38,274 nt of DNA, taken from assembly GCA_903919925.1 (NCBI GenBank), contig CAIXKO010000068.1, positions 1 to 38,274 on the forward strand, given 5' to 3'. The notes beneath the pieces were generated by a model that was not told the DNA's origin, did no database searches, and saw nothing but the letters and a program-made list of their open reading frames with translations. The position numbers and the translations under genes are program-made. The stretch is from an uncultured Bacteroidota bacterium (GTDB lineage: Bacteria; Bacteroidota; Bacteroidia; Bacteroidales; UBA12481). Below are positions 27,776 to 35,461 of the stretch, one piece after another. Position 1 is the stretch's first letter; each line of letters opens with the position of its first letter.

Positions 27776-28291
27776 ATGCGTCAACTTACAAACGATGAAC
27801 ATGGCCGGCTGAATGTCGAAGAATTCAAGTCAGCAACCAAGAAACCCCTAATCGTTGTCCTGGATAATGTACGGAGTCTCAACAATATTGGGTCTATATT
27901 CCGCTCTTGTGACGCATTTCGAATCGAGAAACTTTTCCTCTGCGGAATTAGTACCCCTCCTCCTCATCGGGATATACATAAAAGTGCACTTGGCGCTGAA
28001 TTATCAGTGGACTGGCAGTATTTCGAAAAAACTACGGATGCCATTGAATTTCTCAGATTATCGGGTTATCAAGTTTTAGCAGTTGAACAAACAACCGGCA
28101 GTATTTCATTGAATGAAATTAAACTTTCAATTCCGGCTGCAATCATATTCGGACATGAAATCCATGGAGTTTCACCCGATGTTCTTTCCCTTTGCCAGGC
28201 AGCAATCGAAATACCTCAGTATGGCACCAAACACTCTTTAAACGTTGCAGTAAGTGTTGGAATCGTTCTTTGGGAACTAATCACCGGGTGA
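27776..28291 (+). CDS. TrmH/SpoU-family RNA 2'-O-methyltransferase
   Basis: A SPOUT-fold methyltransferase of 171 residues when started at 27776 (MRQLTNDEHGRLNVEEFK), the start that fits known relatives; two ATGs further upstream (27746, 27773) are possible but add a prefix relatives lack. Motif 1 is DNVRSLNNIGSIFRSCDAF, motif 2 IIFGHEIHGVS and motif 3 IPQYGTKHSLNVAVSVGIVL, which build the trefoil-knot SAM site. It lacks the N-terminal L30e-like domain of TrmH/RlmB, so the target could be tRNA or rRNA. A TATTTTTA box at 27753-27760 may be its -7 element. It stands alone between sucC and the decayed BlaI module. Confidence 0.88.
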   Translation: MRQLTNDEHGRLNVEEFKSATKKPLIVVLDNVRSLNNIGSIFRSCDAFRIEKLFLCGISTPPPHRDIHKSALGAELSVDWQYFEKTTDAIEFLRLSGYQVLAVEQTTGSISLNEIKLSIPAAIIFGHEIHGVSPDVLSLCQAAIEIPQYGTKHSLNVAVSVGIVLWELITG

Positions 28292-28301
28292 AAACCACCC
28301 G
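28285..28301 (+). terminator. Weak hairpin at trmH-like gene end
   Basis: CGGGTG (28285-28290) pairs with CACCCG (28296-28301) across a five-base loop, overlapping the stop codon. No T-run follows, so this is a doubtful intrinsic terminator. Confidence 0.3.
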
Positions 28302-28312
28302 ATTACCAAATC

Positions 28313-28372
28313 AACTAACTCTTTAGTTGGTTTAACTAATGCCTTTGTTGACTAATTACATGTTTAGTTGTA
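28313..28372 (+). promoter_or_regulatory. Palindromic BlaI-type operator cluster
   Basis: Several inverted half-sites lie just before the decayed repressor gene: AACTAA-CTCT-TTAGTT (28313-28328), a further AACTAA at 28334, ACTAA-8 bases-TTAGT (28351-28368) and TACA-8 bases-TGTA (28357-28372). The last resembles the TACA/TGTA dyads bound by BlaI/MecI repressors. They overlap the promoter, as expected for autoregulation. The binding protein is inferred from the neighbouring gene remnant. Confidence 0.55.
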
Positions 28373-28378
28373 CATTTG
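28371..28378 (+). promoter_or_regulatory. -7 box of the decayed blaI-like gene
   Basis: TACATTTG, exact match to TAnnTTTG, seven bases before the ATG at 28385 and overlapping the 3' half of the operator dyad, so a bound repressor would block it. Confidence 0.5.
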
Positions 28379-28384
28379 TTAAAA

Positions 28385-28642
28385 ATGAACAACATGCGTG
28401 ATTTAACGAAAGCAGAGGAACTGATTATGCAGGTATTGTAGAACATACAGCCTGCATTTGTTAAGGACATCATTGCAGAGCTTCCTGCACCGAAACCGGC
28501 TTACAGCACGGTTTCCACGATTGTTCGAATTCTTGAATCCAAGAAATTTATTGATCATGAAGCATTTGGGCCCACACACCGATACTTTACCCTGATCAGC
28601 AAGGAGGTCAAGGTGTCCTTAATGAATCCACAATCGGGATAA
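28385..28642 (+). pseudogene. Decayed BlaI/MecI-family repressor gene
   Basis: The reading frame from ATG 28385 begins MNNMRDLTKAEELIMQVL, then hits TAG at 28439-28441 where relatives have tryptophan (LW), a one-base TGG to TAG change. Past the stop the frame continues as a clear BlaI-type winged helix: AFVKDIIAELPAPKPAYSTV, STIVRILESKKFIDHEAFG, THRYFTLISKE. The normal C-terminal dimerisation helices are missing; the frame runs into the M56 remnant and stops at 28642. In a working system this protein represses its own operon until the M56 antirepressor cleaves it or triggers its cleavage. Nonsense change plus C-terminal deletion make this a pseudogene. Confidence 0.82.
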
Positions 28643-29113
28643 CTACCTCACAATTGGCACTTTGGATTTACATTTTGGCTTTGTCAGCTATTGCCTTTAT
28701 TATGTTGACATTATGGACCAAGCTCATGATTTCAACAAGGAAAGCTCCGATTTACCATTTTCTATCCCGCTCCAGTTGATCCATCTATACCGAAAACAAG
28801 TTTTATCCTTGAACATGAAAAAGTTCACTCACGTCAGTTTCACACCATCGACAACCTTTTATACGGAACTATTCGATTAGGTTTCTTTTTCAATCCATTT
28901 ATTCATTTGCTGCACAAATAATTACTGATTACTCATGAATATTTGGCTGACGAGCAAACGTCCTGTATTGATCGTAAAGGTTATTCCCGTGTATTAATCA
29001 GTCATCATTTTAATGTTCCAAATTTCATATTGACACATCCATTTAACAAACAATCATAGGGTAAGCCTGTAGAAGTTTCTTTTGTCATCCCAGTTAAATT
29101 CATCCTCAACTAA
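28636..29113 (+). pseudogene. Decayed M56 (BlaR1-type) peptidase with TonB-like tail
   Basis: Remnants of a membrane antirepressor in two frames. One frame from 28636 gives LALWIYILALSAIAFIMLTL, a membrane helix, followed by KAPIYHF. Another frame gives TSFILEHEKVHSRQFHTIDN with the zinc motif HEKVH (28814-28828), then FFFNPFIHLLHK, TAA at 28919 in place of a codon, and LLITHEYLADE with the third-ligand region. A TAG at 29057 follows, then GKPVEVSFVIPVKFILN, which looks like the C-terminus of a TonB domain. The first membrane helices and the segment between peptidase and TonB tail are deleted. Frameshift, two stops and deletions show it is dead. Intact relatives are M56-TonB proteins of Bacteroidota. 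Confidence 0.78.
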
Positions 29114-29210
29114 TAGATTCCCCAAACAAGGGGTACAAATACTTTCATTTCCCAGAAATCTATTCCCCCTCTTCAAACAATGACTACCACAGCACAAACA
29201 GGTAGTAAAA
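29114..29210. other. Short non-coding spacer after pseudogenes
   Basis: About 100 bases between the end of the M56-TonB remnant and the terminator. No gene, repeat or RNA was recognised; it may be further decayed sequence of the same module. Confidence 0.4.
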
Positions 29211-29239
29211 AAAAGAGCCGCTTCATCAGCGGCTCTTTT
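29211..29239. terminator. Bidirectional terminator downstream of OmpA/TPR lipoprotein gene
   Basis: AAAAGAGCCGC (29211-29221) pairs with GCGGCTCTTTT (29229-29239), seven-base loop, A-run before and T-run after. It mainly ends the minus-strand lipoprotein gene whose stop is at 29258 and would also stop transcripts from the decayed module. Confidence 0.85.
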
Positions 29240-29257
29240 CCTTTATCAATTTATTGA

Positions 29258-30982
29258 TTACTGAACTAAGGCTTTAAACTTAGCATCTTCGAACAATTTA
29301 CCAAATTCAAGATCAGTTTTAGCTAGTTGTTTCAAATCAGCCTGAGCAGCCAAAGCAGCTTCGAGTGATTTAAAGACATTAGCATTCTGTCCCTGGCGGG
29401 CATAAACAACAGCTTTCAGATAATTAGTCATTCCGGTAGGAACGGCAATGCAATCAAGGGTTTTCAGAGCTTTAGCATAGTCCTTATTCAGGGTTTGAGC
29501 CAAGGCTGCGTTAAACAGGCAGGCAGAACCAAAATTGGTAACAGCCTGACTATAAGTACCATTTTTCACATTTACGATTCCCATATTGTGATCAACCTGG
29601 CTTCCGGCACCTGCGGCACCACGGAATAAACCTTCAGCTTTTCCAAATTCACCCTCGGCCAAAGCTACAACTCCAAGATTGTTCATAACAATTGGGTCAT
29701 TTGCTTTAACGCTATTGGCTTTTTCGAGAGCAGTTTTGGCGCTTTTCATGTCACCAAGAAGAACAGCAGTCATTCCAAGATCATTCCAGGTTCTGAAATC
29801 ATTGGAGAATTTTTCAGTAGCGGCTTTGTAGATACCATTCTGAACTTTCACATCCTTAGTTAAAGTAGCTGCATATAATACCTCTTCAACAGTAAGATCT
29901 GATGGTTTACTGGTAGCAATTTTCAGCAATTCCTGATCTGATTTCCCGATAACGTCAACATTGACTTCAAATTTTGAACGACGCAATGCGGGTAAAATCT
30001 GGCTGGTCAATTCGGTAAAAGCTGCCGAAATGTTGCGAATTTCCTTTTCACGAACATCAGGATCGTTATACATCGACAAAACGCGCAAGATCAAATCTTT
30101 GTCCTGAATACTTGATTGTGAAACTTTTTCTTTAAAACCATCCCAGTCTTCAGCAGTCGACATGATCTTATAGAACTCAGTCTGATCAGCTTTGGTAACC
30201 TTCATGGTTTCGAGTTCCTTCTTAAAGAAATTAGAAGAAGTTTTTGACCGTTCTTTTGCCAATTTATCGTTCAGGTCTAACTTGCCGTCAGGTGAAGCAT
30301 AAGAGGAGATATTAATTTTTTTAATATCATAGTTTGATTTTGCATTTGCGGCGCTCACCTTATCTTTCAAAGCGGTAACGTCATCAGATTTCATTTCCCC
30401 CTTTTTTACCTCAGCTCTGTTTATATCAAAATTGATATCAGCCTGGTAAGTTTCTGGAATAATTCTCTGGAATTTATCCGGAGCTATAATAACTTCACCA
30501 GCATTATTGGCCAACAAAGTAGGTGTTGAAATAACACCATCAGCAATCTTTACCGGTGCAAAATTCACTTTTTTCGCTTTCATCGAAGCTTCAACTTTAA
30601 TAATCAGCTCTGACTGCCGCATTTCCTTAGTGTAAGGAACAATTCCGTTATAAGAAACTTTCCCACCTGATGCATAATTCACCACCTTGTTGTTGGCGGT
30701 AACACTCTCACCCTGTAAGGTTAAAGGTTTAAATTCAACATCACCGGTTGGTGTTTTTAATACTGGAGTTGCCACTACGATGGCCTTTTTGTTAAAGAAT
30801 TTTTCAGGATACCTGGCTTCGATGACTAGATCTACATTTCCAGCATGTGTTTCCAGTACCTCTGGTTTAACTTCATACTTAATCCCTGATGCGGATTTCT
30901 TCATTTTGTTCAGCCCGCTGCAGCCCGATAATAAGAAAACGACAGCAATGGCCATCAAAATACTGTGGTTGAATTTCTTCAT
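29258..30982 (-). CDS. OmpA-like/TPR lipoprotein
   Basis: A 574-residue lipoprotein (start at 30982; an upstream TTG adds 12 residues without a signal). The signal MKKFNHSILMAIAVVFLLSG ends at Cys21. Residues about 35-180 are a beta-rich region with repeated mentions of sheet-like segments. A central OmpA-like, peptidoglycan-binding-type region follows (INFDINRAEVKKGEM, then ISSYASPDGKLDLNDKLAKE, about 185-260). The C-terminal third has tetratricopeptide-like repeats (WNDLGMTAVLLGDMKSAKTA, IVMNNLGVVALAEGEFGKAE). It probably sits in the outer membrane facing the periplasm. OmpA plus TPR architectures occur in T9SS accessory proteins such as PorE, but the domain order here is different, so no such role is claimed. 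Confidence 0.75.
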   Translation of the reverse strand: MKKFNHSILMAIAVVFLLSGCSGLNKMKKSASGIKYEVKPEVLETHAGNVDLVIEARYPEKFFNKKAIVVATPVLKTPTGDVEFKPLTLQGESVTANNKVVNYASGGKVSYNGIVPYTKEMRQSELIIKVEASMKAKKVNFAPVKIADGVISTPTLLANNAGEVIIAPDKFQRIIPETYQADINFDINRAEVKKGEMKSDDVTALKDKVSAANAKSNYDIKKINISSYASPDGKLDLNDKLAKERSKTSSNFFKKELETMKVTKADQTEFYKIMSTAEDWDGFKEKVSQSSIQDKDLILRVLSMYNDPDVREKEIRNISAAFTELTSQILPALRRSKFEVNVDVIGKSDQELLKIATSKPSDLTVEEVLYAATLTKDVKVQNGIYKAATEKFSNDFRTWNDLGMTAVLLGDMKSAKTALEKANSVKANDPIVMNNLGVVALAEGEFGKAEGLFRGAAGAGSQVDHNMGIVNVKNGTYSQAVTNFGSACLFNAALAQTLNKDYAKALKTLDCIAVPTGMTNYLKAVVYARQGQNANVFKSLEAALAAQADLKQLAKTDLEFGKLFEDAKFKALVQ

Positions 30983-31025
30983 AACTTCCGGTTTTATGTT
31001 TGTTATTTTCGATTTCAATGTACGA

Positions 31026-31033
31026 CAAAAATA
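31026..31033 (-). promoter_or_regulatory. -7 box for OmpA/TPR lipoprotein gene
   Basis: Minus strand reads TATTTTTG, exact TAnnTTTG match, 43 bases before the ATG at 30982. It lies in the 113-base gap after the kinase gene. Confidence 0.5.
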
Positions 31034-31095
31034 TAAATCTTTTAGAGATCAATAAAAAAAAACACTTAGTTCCTTAAAATTGTTATCCATACACG

Positions 31096-31767
31096 TTAAA
31101 AAAACGGGACAGGACAAACCCTCGACAGTCCAACCGGGTATTTCTGACCGAAAATGGTATCTAAAAGGGTGTTGTAATCTTCCTGCTTGTTCACAAAATC
31201 GATTTTTCGAACATCCACCAATAGAATCCTCATACCAGGTTCCTGTCGGAAAAAATCAAAATATCCTGTTTGTATCCTTTTGAGGTAATCGATAGTGATC
31301 GCTGATTCATATTCTCTTCCCCTGTTCCAGATATTGATCAGTAAATTATCAGGATCCTGGTGAAGATAAACATATAAATCAGGCTTTGGCAACGAAGAGT
31401 ACATAATATGAAAAAGTTGCGCATAAAGCTTATACTCATCACCATCCAAAGTATTTGCGGCAAAAATCAGCGATTTCATAAAATAATAATCTGCAACCGT
31501 CAGCGGTGCAAATATGTCCGGATCAACCAGTTCCTTTTTTAATTGCGTATAACGGTCAGCCAGAAACGACATTTCCAAAGGAAATGAAAAACGATCGGGG
31601 TCTTTATAAAATTTGGGCAGAAAAGGATTGTCTGCGAATCGTTCTAAAATAAGATGCCCCTGATAATCAGCACTTATTCTGGATGCAAGCGAAGTTTTTC
31701 CAGCTCCAATATTACCCTCTATTATGACCAATCTATAATTGCAGGGATATTTCTTATTGATTTCCAT
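31096..31767 (-). CDS. Deoxynucleoside kinase
   Basis: A 223-residue dNK-family salvage enzyme that phosphorylates a deoxynucleoside with ATP. The P-loop is IIEGNIGAGKTSLASRI (about 14-30). The substrate-site block is ILERFADNPFLPKFY, then FLADRYTQLKKE, and the lid is NRGREYESAITIDYLKRIQ. This resembles the deoxyguanosine/deoxyadenosine kinase-like proteins of Bacteroidota; the exact nucleoside cannot be read off. The ATG at 31767 is only 13 bases downstream of a strong hairpin at the end of pnp. A TATTTTTA sequence at 31772-31779 may serve as a -7 box, which would leave almost no leader. Confidence 0.88.
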   Translation of the reverse strand: MEINKKYPCNYRLVIIEGNIGAGKTSLASRISADYQGHLILERFADNPFLPKFYKDPDRFSFPLEMSFLADRYTQLKKELVDPDIFAPLTVADYYFMKSLIFAANTLDGDEYKLYAQLFHIMYSSLPKPDLYVYLHQDPDNLLINIWNRGREYESAITIDYLKRIQTGYFDFFRQEPGMRILLVDVRKIDFVNKQEDYNTLLDTIFGQKYPVGLSRVCPVPFF

Positions 31768-31780
31768 TGCCTAAAAATAG

Positions 31781-31806
31781 AAAATCCCCACAATTGTGGG
31801 GATTTT
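31781..31806 (-). terminator. Perfect-palindrome terminator between pnp and dNK gene
   Basis: A perfect 26-base palindrome with half AAAATCCCCACAA, ending in a T-run in both directions. It starts 27 bases after the pnp stop and ends 13 bases before the start of the kinase gene on the same strand. Confidence 0.8.
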
Positions 31807-31833
31807 CCTTTAATTATCTTATTAACCAATCTA

Positions 31834-34101
31834 TCAACGACGGTCAAAATCTCTGCGGGGAGGTCTTCCACCACGGTCACCACCTCGGTCACCACCTCCA
31901 TCACGGCGATCGCGGTTATCATGCCCGCCACGATCATCACGAGGACCTCTCGGACCACGATCATGATGTACTGGCTCAACATATCCTTCAGGTTTTTCAA
32001 GCAGGACTTTTCTTGATAGACGATACTTTCCGGATTTCTCATCGATTTCTATCAATTTCACCTCTATCATCTGACCAACTTTAAGCTCTTCTTCTACTGT
32101 TTCCAAGCGTTTAAAGGATATCTCCGAAATATGCAGCAATCCTTCTTTCCCTGGGAGAATCTCCACGAACGCACCAAAGGCTACGATTGACACCACTTTT
32201 CCATTGTATACTTGCCCAACTTCAGGAACCGCACAAATACCCTGAATAATTTCCATCGCAGCTTCAATAGCTTCTTTGTCAGGAGCGGCAACCTCAATAA
32301 ATCCAATTCCATCTTTCTCCTCAATGGTAATAATGGTGTGGGTGCGCAGCTGGATTTCCTGAATAATCTTACCACCAGTGCCGATAACCGCACCGATCAT
32401 CTCCTTTGGAATAGTCATGGTTTGAATTCTCGGAACATGCGGTTTATAGTCTGCACGCGGCTCTGAAATCGTTTCCAGAATTTTATCCAGAATATGCATC
32501 CTTCCACGATTAGCCTGTTCTAATGCTTCTGCCAGAATTTCATATGACAATCCATCAACTTTGATATCCATCTGGCAAGCAGTGATTCCATCCCTGGTTC
32601 CGGTAACCTTAAAGTCCATATCACCCAAGTGATCTTCGTCACCCAGAATATCAGAAAGCACTTTGTACCTCATATCTTTTCCAACCACTAAACCCATGGC
32701 AATTCCGGAAACAGGTTTCTTGATTTTGATACCGGCATCCATCAGAGCTAGTGTAGCAGCGCAAACAGTAGCCATTGATGATGAACCGTTCGACTCCAGA
32801 ATATCCGATACAATCCGGATTACATAAGGATTCTCATCAGCACCCGGAAGCATCGGCTTAATAGCCCTGTGTGCCAGGTTCCCATGTCCTATTTCCCGGC
32901 GGCTGATGCCACGCATTGGCCTGGCCTCACCTGTTGCAAAGGGTGGGAAGTTGTAATGAAGAAGAAACCGATCTTTCCCCTGATTCAAGACTTCATCAAC
33001 AATCTTCTCATCAAGCTTTGTCCCAAGAGTAATGGTTGTCAAAGATTGTGTTTCACCCCGGGTAAAAATTGCCGACCCATGTGCCATGGGGAGATAGTCG
33101 ATTTCGCTCCAGATTGGGCGGATCTCATCGGTTTTCCGTCCGTCCAAACGAATACCTTCATCAAGCAGCATATTTCGGGTTGCTTCTTTCAGCACGTCGT
33201 GGAAATATCTTTTTACCATCGACTTGATTCCCTCAGTACACTCTTCACCCAAACCATCAATATAATCGGCTTCCAGCTTTTCCCAGGCTTCAGCACGCTC
33301 ATGCTTAGGCTTTTGAGCTTTTGCGATATCGTATACCAGCTGATAATTTGCTTCAAAAACTTTAGCTTTCAGGTCAGCATCGTTCGTTTCATGACAATAC
33401 TCCCTGACGCTATCTTTTCCAAGTTCTTTGCGCATTTCAAGCTGAGCCTGACAATGTCTTTTTATTTCTTCATGTCCAAATTTGATGGCTTCGAGCATTT
33501 CGTATTCTGAAACCTCATGCATTTCCCCTTCAACCATCATGATGTTATCATAAGTTCCAGCTATAATAACATCCAGATCAGCATCTTTAAGATCTTCCAT
33601 GCTGGGATTAATCACCATATCTCCATCAATACGGGCCACGCGAACCTCACTGATCGGGCCGGCAAAAGGAATATCTGTTAATGCAAATGCTGCTGAAGCA
33701 GCCAATCCTGCCAAAGCATCGGGTGGACAGGTCGTATCACCCGACAACAGACTCAGCGTAACAAAAACCTCGGCATGATAATCATCGGGAAACAACGGAC
33801 GCAATGCCCTGTCTACCAAACGAGAAATCAGGATTTCATTATCGTTCGGACGAGCTTCCCTTTTCATAAAACCTCCAGGGAAACGACCGGCTGCCGCAAA
33901 TTTCTCTTTGTATTCAACACTAAGAGGCATGAAATCTACACCCTCTTTTGCTGTTTTGGAGGCACAAACTGCCGCCAGGATCATGGTTTTTCCCATGGTC
34001 ACTACCACCGAACCGTCGGCCTGCTTGGCCAATTTACCGGTTTCAATGGTTATCGTCCGTCCATCCTTCAATGTGATGGTCTTCTGATATGCTTGATACA
34101 T
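31834..34101 (-). CDS. pnp: Polynucleotide phosphorylase
   Basis: The phosphorolytic 3'-5' exoribonuclease of RNA turnover, a trimer in the cytoplasm. The 755-residue chain has two RNase PH domains (first with [20 protein letters not shown], second with [12 protein letters not shown] and [17 protein letters not shown]), a helical linker, a KH domain ([20 protein letters not shown], GxxG about 575) and an S1 domain ([20 protein letters not shown]). The last 45 residues are an arginine/glycine/aspartate-rich tail with RGG-like steps, which would be disordered and could bind RNA. It follows rpsO by 61 bases with a hairpin between, the order known from the E. coli rpsO-pnp operon. Confidence 0.97.
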   Translation of the reverse strand: MYQAYQKTITLKDGRTITIETGKLAKQADGSVVVTMGKTMILAAVCASKTAKEGVDFMPLSVEYKEKFAAAGRFPGGFMKREARPNDNEILISRLVDRALRPLFPDDYHAEVFVTLSLLSGDTTCPPDALAGLAASAAFALTDIPFAGPISEVRVARIDGDMVINPSMEDLKDADLDVIIAGTYDNIMMVEGEMHEVSEYEMLEAIKFGHEEIKRHCQAQLEMRKELGKDSVREYCHETNDADLKAKVFEANYQLVYDIAKAQKPKHERAEAWEKLEADYIDGLGEECTEGIKSMVKRYFHDVLKEATRNMLLDEGIRLDGRKTDEIRPIWSEIDYLPMAHGSAIFTRGETQSLTTITLGTKLDEKIVDEVLNQGKDRFLLHYNFPPFATGEARPMRGISRREIGHGNLAHRAIKPMLPGADENPYVIRIVSDILESNGSSSMATVCAATLALMDAGIKIKKPVSGIAMGLVVGKDMRYKVLSDILGDEDHLGDMDFKVTGTRDGITACQMDIKVDGLSYEILAEALEQANRGRMHILDKILETISEPRADYKPHVPRIQTMTIPKEMIGAVIGTGGKIIQEIQLRTHTIITIEEKDGIGFIEVAAPDKEAIEAAMEIIQGICAVPEVGQVYNGKVVSIVAFGAFVEILPGKEGLLHISEISFKRLETVEEELKVGQMIEVKLIEIDEKSGKYRLSRKVLLEKPEGYVEPVHHDRGPRGPRDDRGGHDNRDRRDGGGDRGGDRGGRPPRRDFDRR

Positions 34102-34129
34102 TATATAATCGGATTAAATAAGAAGAAAA

Positions 34130-34151
34130 AAGGCAACTTTCTGATTGCCTT
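34130..34151 (-). terminator. Hairpin between rpsO and pnp
   Basis: AAGGCAA (34130-34136) pairs with TTGCCTT (34145-34151), with T-rich sequence after it on the minus strand. It probably attenuates rpsO transcripts before pnp; partial read-through would supply pnp, for which no clear promoter is seen in the gap. Confidence 0.65.
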
Positions 34152-34162
34152 TTCTTCCTGGG

Positions 34163-34432
34163 TTATTTACGTAAATTCAATTCTTTAATAATCGCCCGGT
34201 AACGCGATATGTCCCGGTCTTTTAGGTAGTTGAGCAACCTTCTTCGTTTACCTACTAATCTGATCAACGATCGCTGGGTACTGAAGTCCTTGCGGTTTTT
34301 CTTCAAATGTCCAGTCAAATGAGCTATACGGTAGGAGAATAAGGCAACCTGTCCCTCTGGTGAACCGGTGTCTGTATTGGACTTCCCGTACTTCTCGAAA
34401 AATTCTTGTTTCTTTTCTGCCGTTAAGTACAT
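34163..34432 (-). CDS. rpsO: 30S ribosomal protein S15
   Basis: An 89-residue primary 16S rRNA-binding protein of the small-subunit platform. It has the family core GKSNTDTGSPEGQVALFSYR, IAHLTGHLKKNRKDFSTQRS and LIRLVGKRRRLLNYLKDRD. Length is normal. It has its own promoter (34471-34500) with a leader of about 30 bases and is followed by a hairpin and pnp. In E. coli S15 represses its own translation through a leader structure; the leader here looks too short for the same fold. The identification is certain. Confidence 0.97.
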   Translation of the reverse strand: MYLTAEKKQEFFEKYGKSNTDTGSPEGQVALFSYRIAHLTGHLKKNRKDFSTQRSLIRLVGKRRRLLNYLKDRDISRYRAIIKELNLRK

Positions 34433-34470
34433 GTTTACTAAAATTTTACAGTTGTCTTTAAATTAACGCG

Positions 34471-34500
34471 CAAAGATAGGAAAAGGATTTGGTAAAACAA
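34471..34500 (-). promoter_or_regulatory. rpsO promoter (TTG and TATCTTTG)
   Basis: Minus strand: TATCTTTG at 34478-34471 and a TTG element at 34500-34498, 22 bases apart from start to start as in the rpmH promoter. The -7 box is 39 bases before the ATG. The tandem repeat array begins just upstream at 34511. Confidence 0.65.
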
Positions 34501-34510
34501 GGGAAAAAGT

Positions 34511-34636
34511 GAAGAACGAGAAGAACGAGAAGAACGAGAAGAACGAGAAGATCGTGAAGATCGTGAAGATCGTGAAGATCGTGAAGATCGTGAAGATCGT
34601 GAAGAGGGTGAAGAGGGTGAGGAGGGCGTGGAGGTG
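34511..34636. repeat. 9-bp tandem repeat array (minisatellite)
   Basis: Fourteen head-to-tail 9-base units in blocks: four GAAGAACGA (34511-34546), six GAAGATCGT (34547-34600), two GAAGAGGGT (34601-34618), then diverged GAGGAGGGC and GTGGAGGTG. Units within a block are identical, between blocks they differ, which points to recent slippage expansion. The array fills the gap between the small lipoprotein gene (stop at 34645) and the rpsO promoter. Both strands are open through it because nine is a multiple of three, but the encoded peptides are low complexity and unlikely to be genes. Unit spacing shows it is not a CRISPR. Confidence 0.92.
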
Positions 34637-34644
34637 GTGGTGGC

Positions 34645-35340
34645 TCAGTATTTATATTCAAATTGCCCGAAATAGGCCGACATTTCCGGCGATCCACGGA
34701 GCAAAAATGATATTTCCTTTTTGCCATTTTCACGGAGCGGGACGAGTGAAAACACCAACCAGCGTGTTAGGTAGGCTTCGCACATATCATCATTGGCGTT
34801 ATGCGAAAGCGCTAATTCAATTGGTGGTGGAACCAGTGCATTCGGTGGCAGCTTCCACAAATTTAGTTCATGCTCTTTGCAACCACCGCTGTAACTAACC
34901 TTCATAAACAGCCAGTCATCTTTAACATAAGCGGAATCGAGCCGGAATGGATCCATCGAATACTTTTTCCATTCATCGTCTTTCAGGAAACCAACCTCTT
35001 TAGCATCCTTTTTTATTTCGGTGATTTTTATCGACGGATAGAGAATGCCTCCCCTGCCGCATCTGAATTCTTCAGGGTCATTTGTATATTTTATAAGAAT
35101 GGTCAGATCCGCAATCTGATAATCCAAATCCAAATTGACCGGATGATAAAAAACCGAATCAATCAGAATTTTCCATCCGCAGCCATCAACCTCTGGAGCA
35201 CCCCCATAAACTACTGTGGCACTTTTAAATCCGCTATCAGGAAGATCATCATCGCACGTCCTTTTGCATGATGTTGAAAAAACTAATCCCAGCAAGATTG
35301 CCGCGCCGAAGAAGAAATTTCTATTTGTCATTTTAACCAT
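34645..35340 (-). CDS. Hypothetical lipoprotein
   Basis: A 231-residue lipoprotein of unknown function. The signal NRNFFFGAAILLGLVFSTSC ends in a lipobox cysteine (residue 25), followed by KRTCDDD. A second Met at 35331 is an alternative start. Residues about 40-110 contain VVYGGAPEVDGCGWKILID and YHPVNLDLDYQIADLTILIK, a pattern seen in small beta-barrel-like lipoproteins of this phylum, and the rest is unrecognised. Four cysteines occur after the lipobox region. Its 3' end abuts the 9-bp repeat array. It lies 121 bases after the first serpin gene on the same strand with no clear terminator between, so cotranscription is possible. Confidence 0.68.
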   Translation of the reverse strand: MVKMTNRNFFFGAAILLGLVFSTSCKRTCDDDLPDSGFKSATVVYGGAPEVDGCGWKILIDSVFYHPVNLDLDYQIADLTILIKYTNDPEEFRCGRGGILYPSIKITEIKKDAKEVGFLKDDEWKKYSMDPFRLDSAYVKDDWLFMKVSYSGGCKEHELNLWKLPPNALVPPPIELALSHNANDDMCEAYLTRWLVFSLVPLRENGKKEISFLLRGSPEMSAYFGQFEYKY

Positions 35341-35461
35341 TCCTCATTCAAAATTTTAGTCCGTCAGACCTCTTTATGTTTCGATATTCTTTTTAGGAAA
35401 CCCTCAATCGGATGCAGCCATAAAAGTTTATCGCCACCATTCTTGGTTTCTTGCAAAGCAT
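35341..35461. other. Spacer between serpin and lipoprotein genes
   Basis: 121 bases with no gene, clear hairpin or exact promoter box. It must hold the lipoprotein leader if that gene has its own promoter. Confidence 0.4.

Noticed and set aside
28662..28880. 72-residue plus-strand frame as a gene
   Set aside because: It is an out-of-frame read through the M56 remnant, beginning at TTG; the real similarity is in the other two frames.
28385..29113. Stop-codon recoding (TAG or TAA read as an amino acid) rather than pseudogenes
   Set aside because: Both TAG and TAA interrupt, there is also a frame change and missing segments, and all other genes here use TAG or TAA as normal stops.
31767..32084. 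Short frames on both strands across the pnp 3' end
   Set aside because: They mirror the repetitive arginine/glycine codons of the PNPase tail and have no independent support.
32869..33510. 213-residue plus-strand frame
   Set aside because: It lies wholly antisense to pnp, a certain gene, and matches nothing known; it is a shadow of the pnp codon pattern.
34511..34636. CRISPR array
   Set aside because: Units are 9 bases with no spacers and no cas genes are nearby, so it is a minisatellite.
34458..34898. Open frames on both strands through the 9-bp array (about 90 and 129 residues)
   Set aside because: They are open only because the unit length is a multiple of three. The peptides are low complexity and the rest overlaps the lipoprotein gene or the rpsO promoter.
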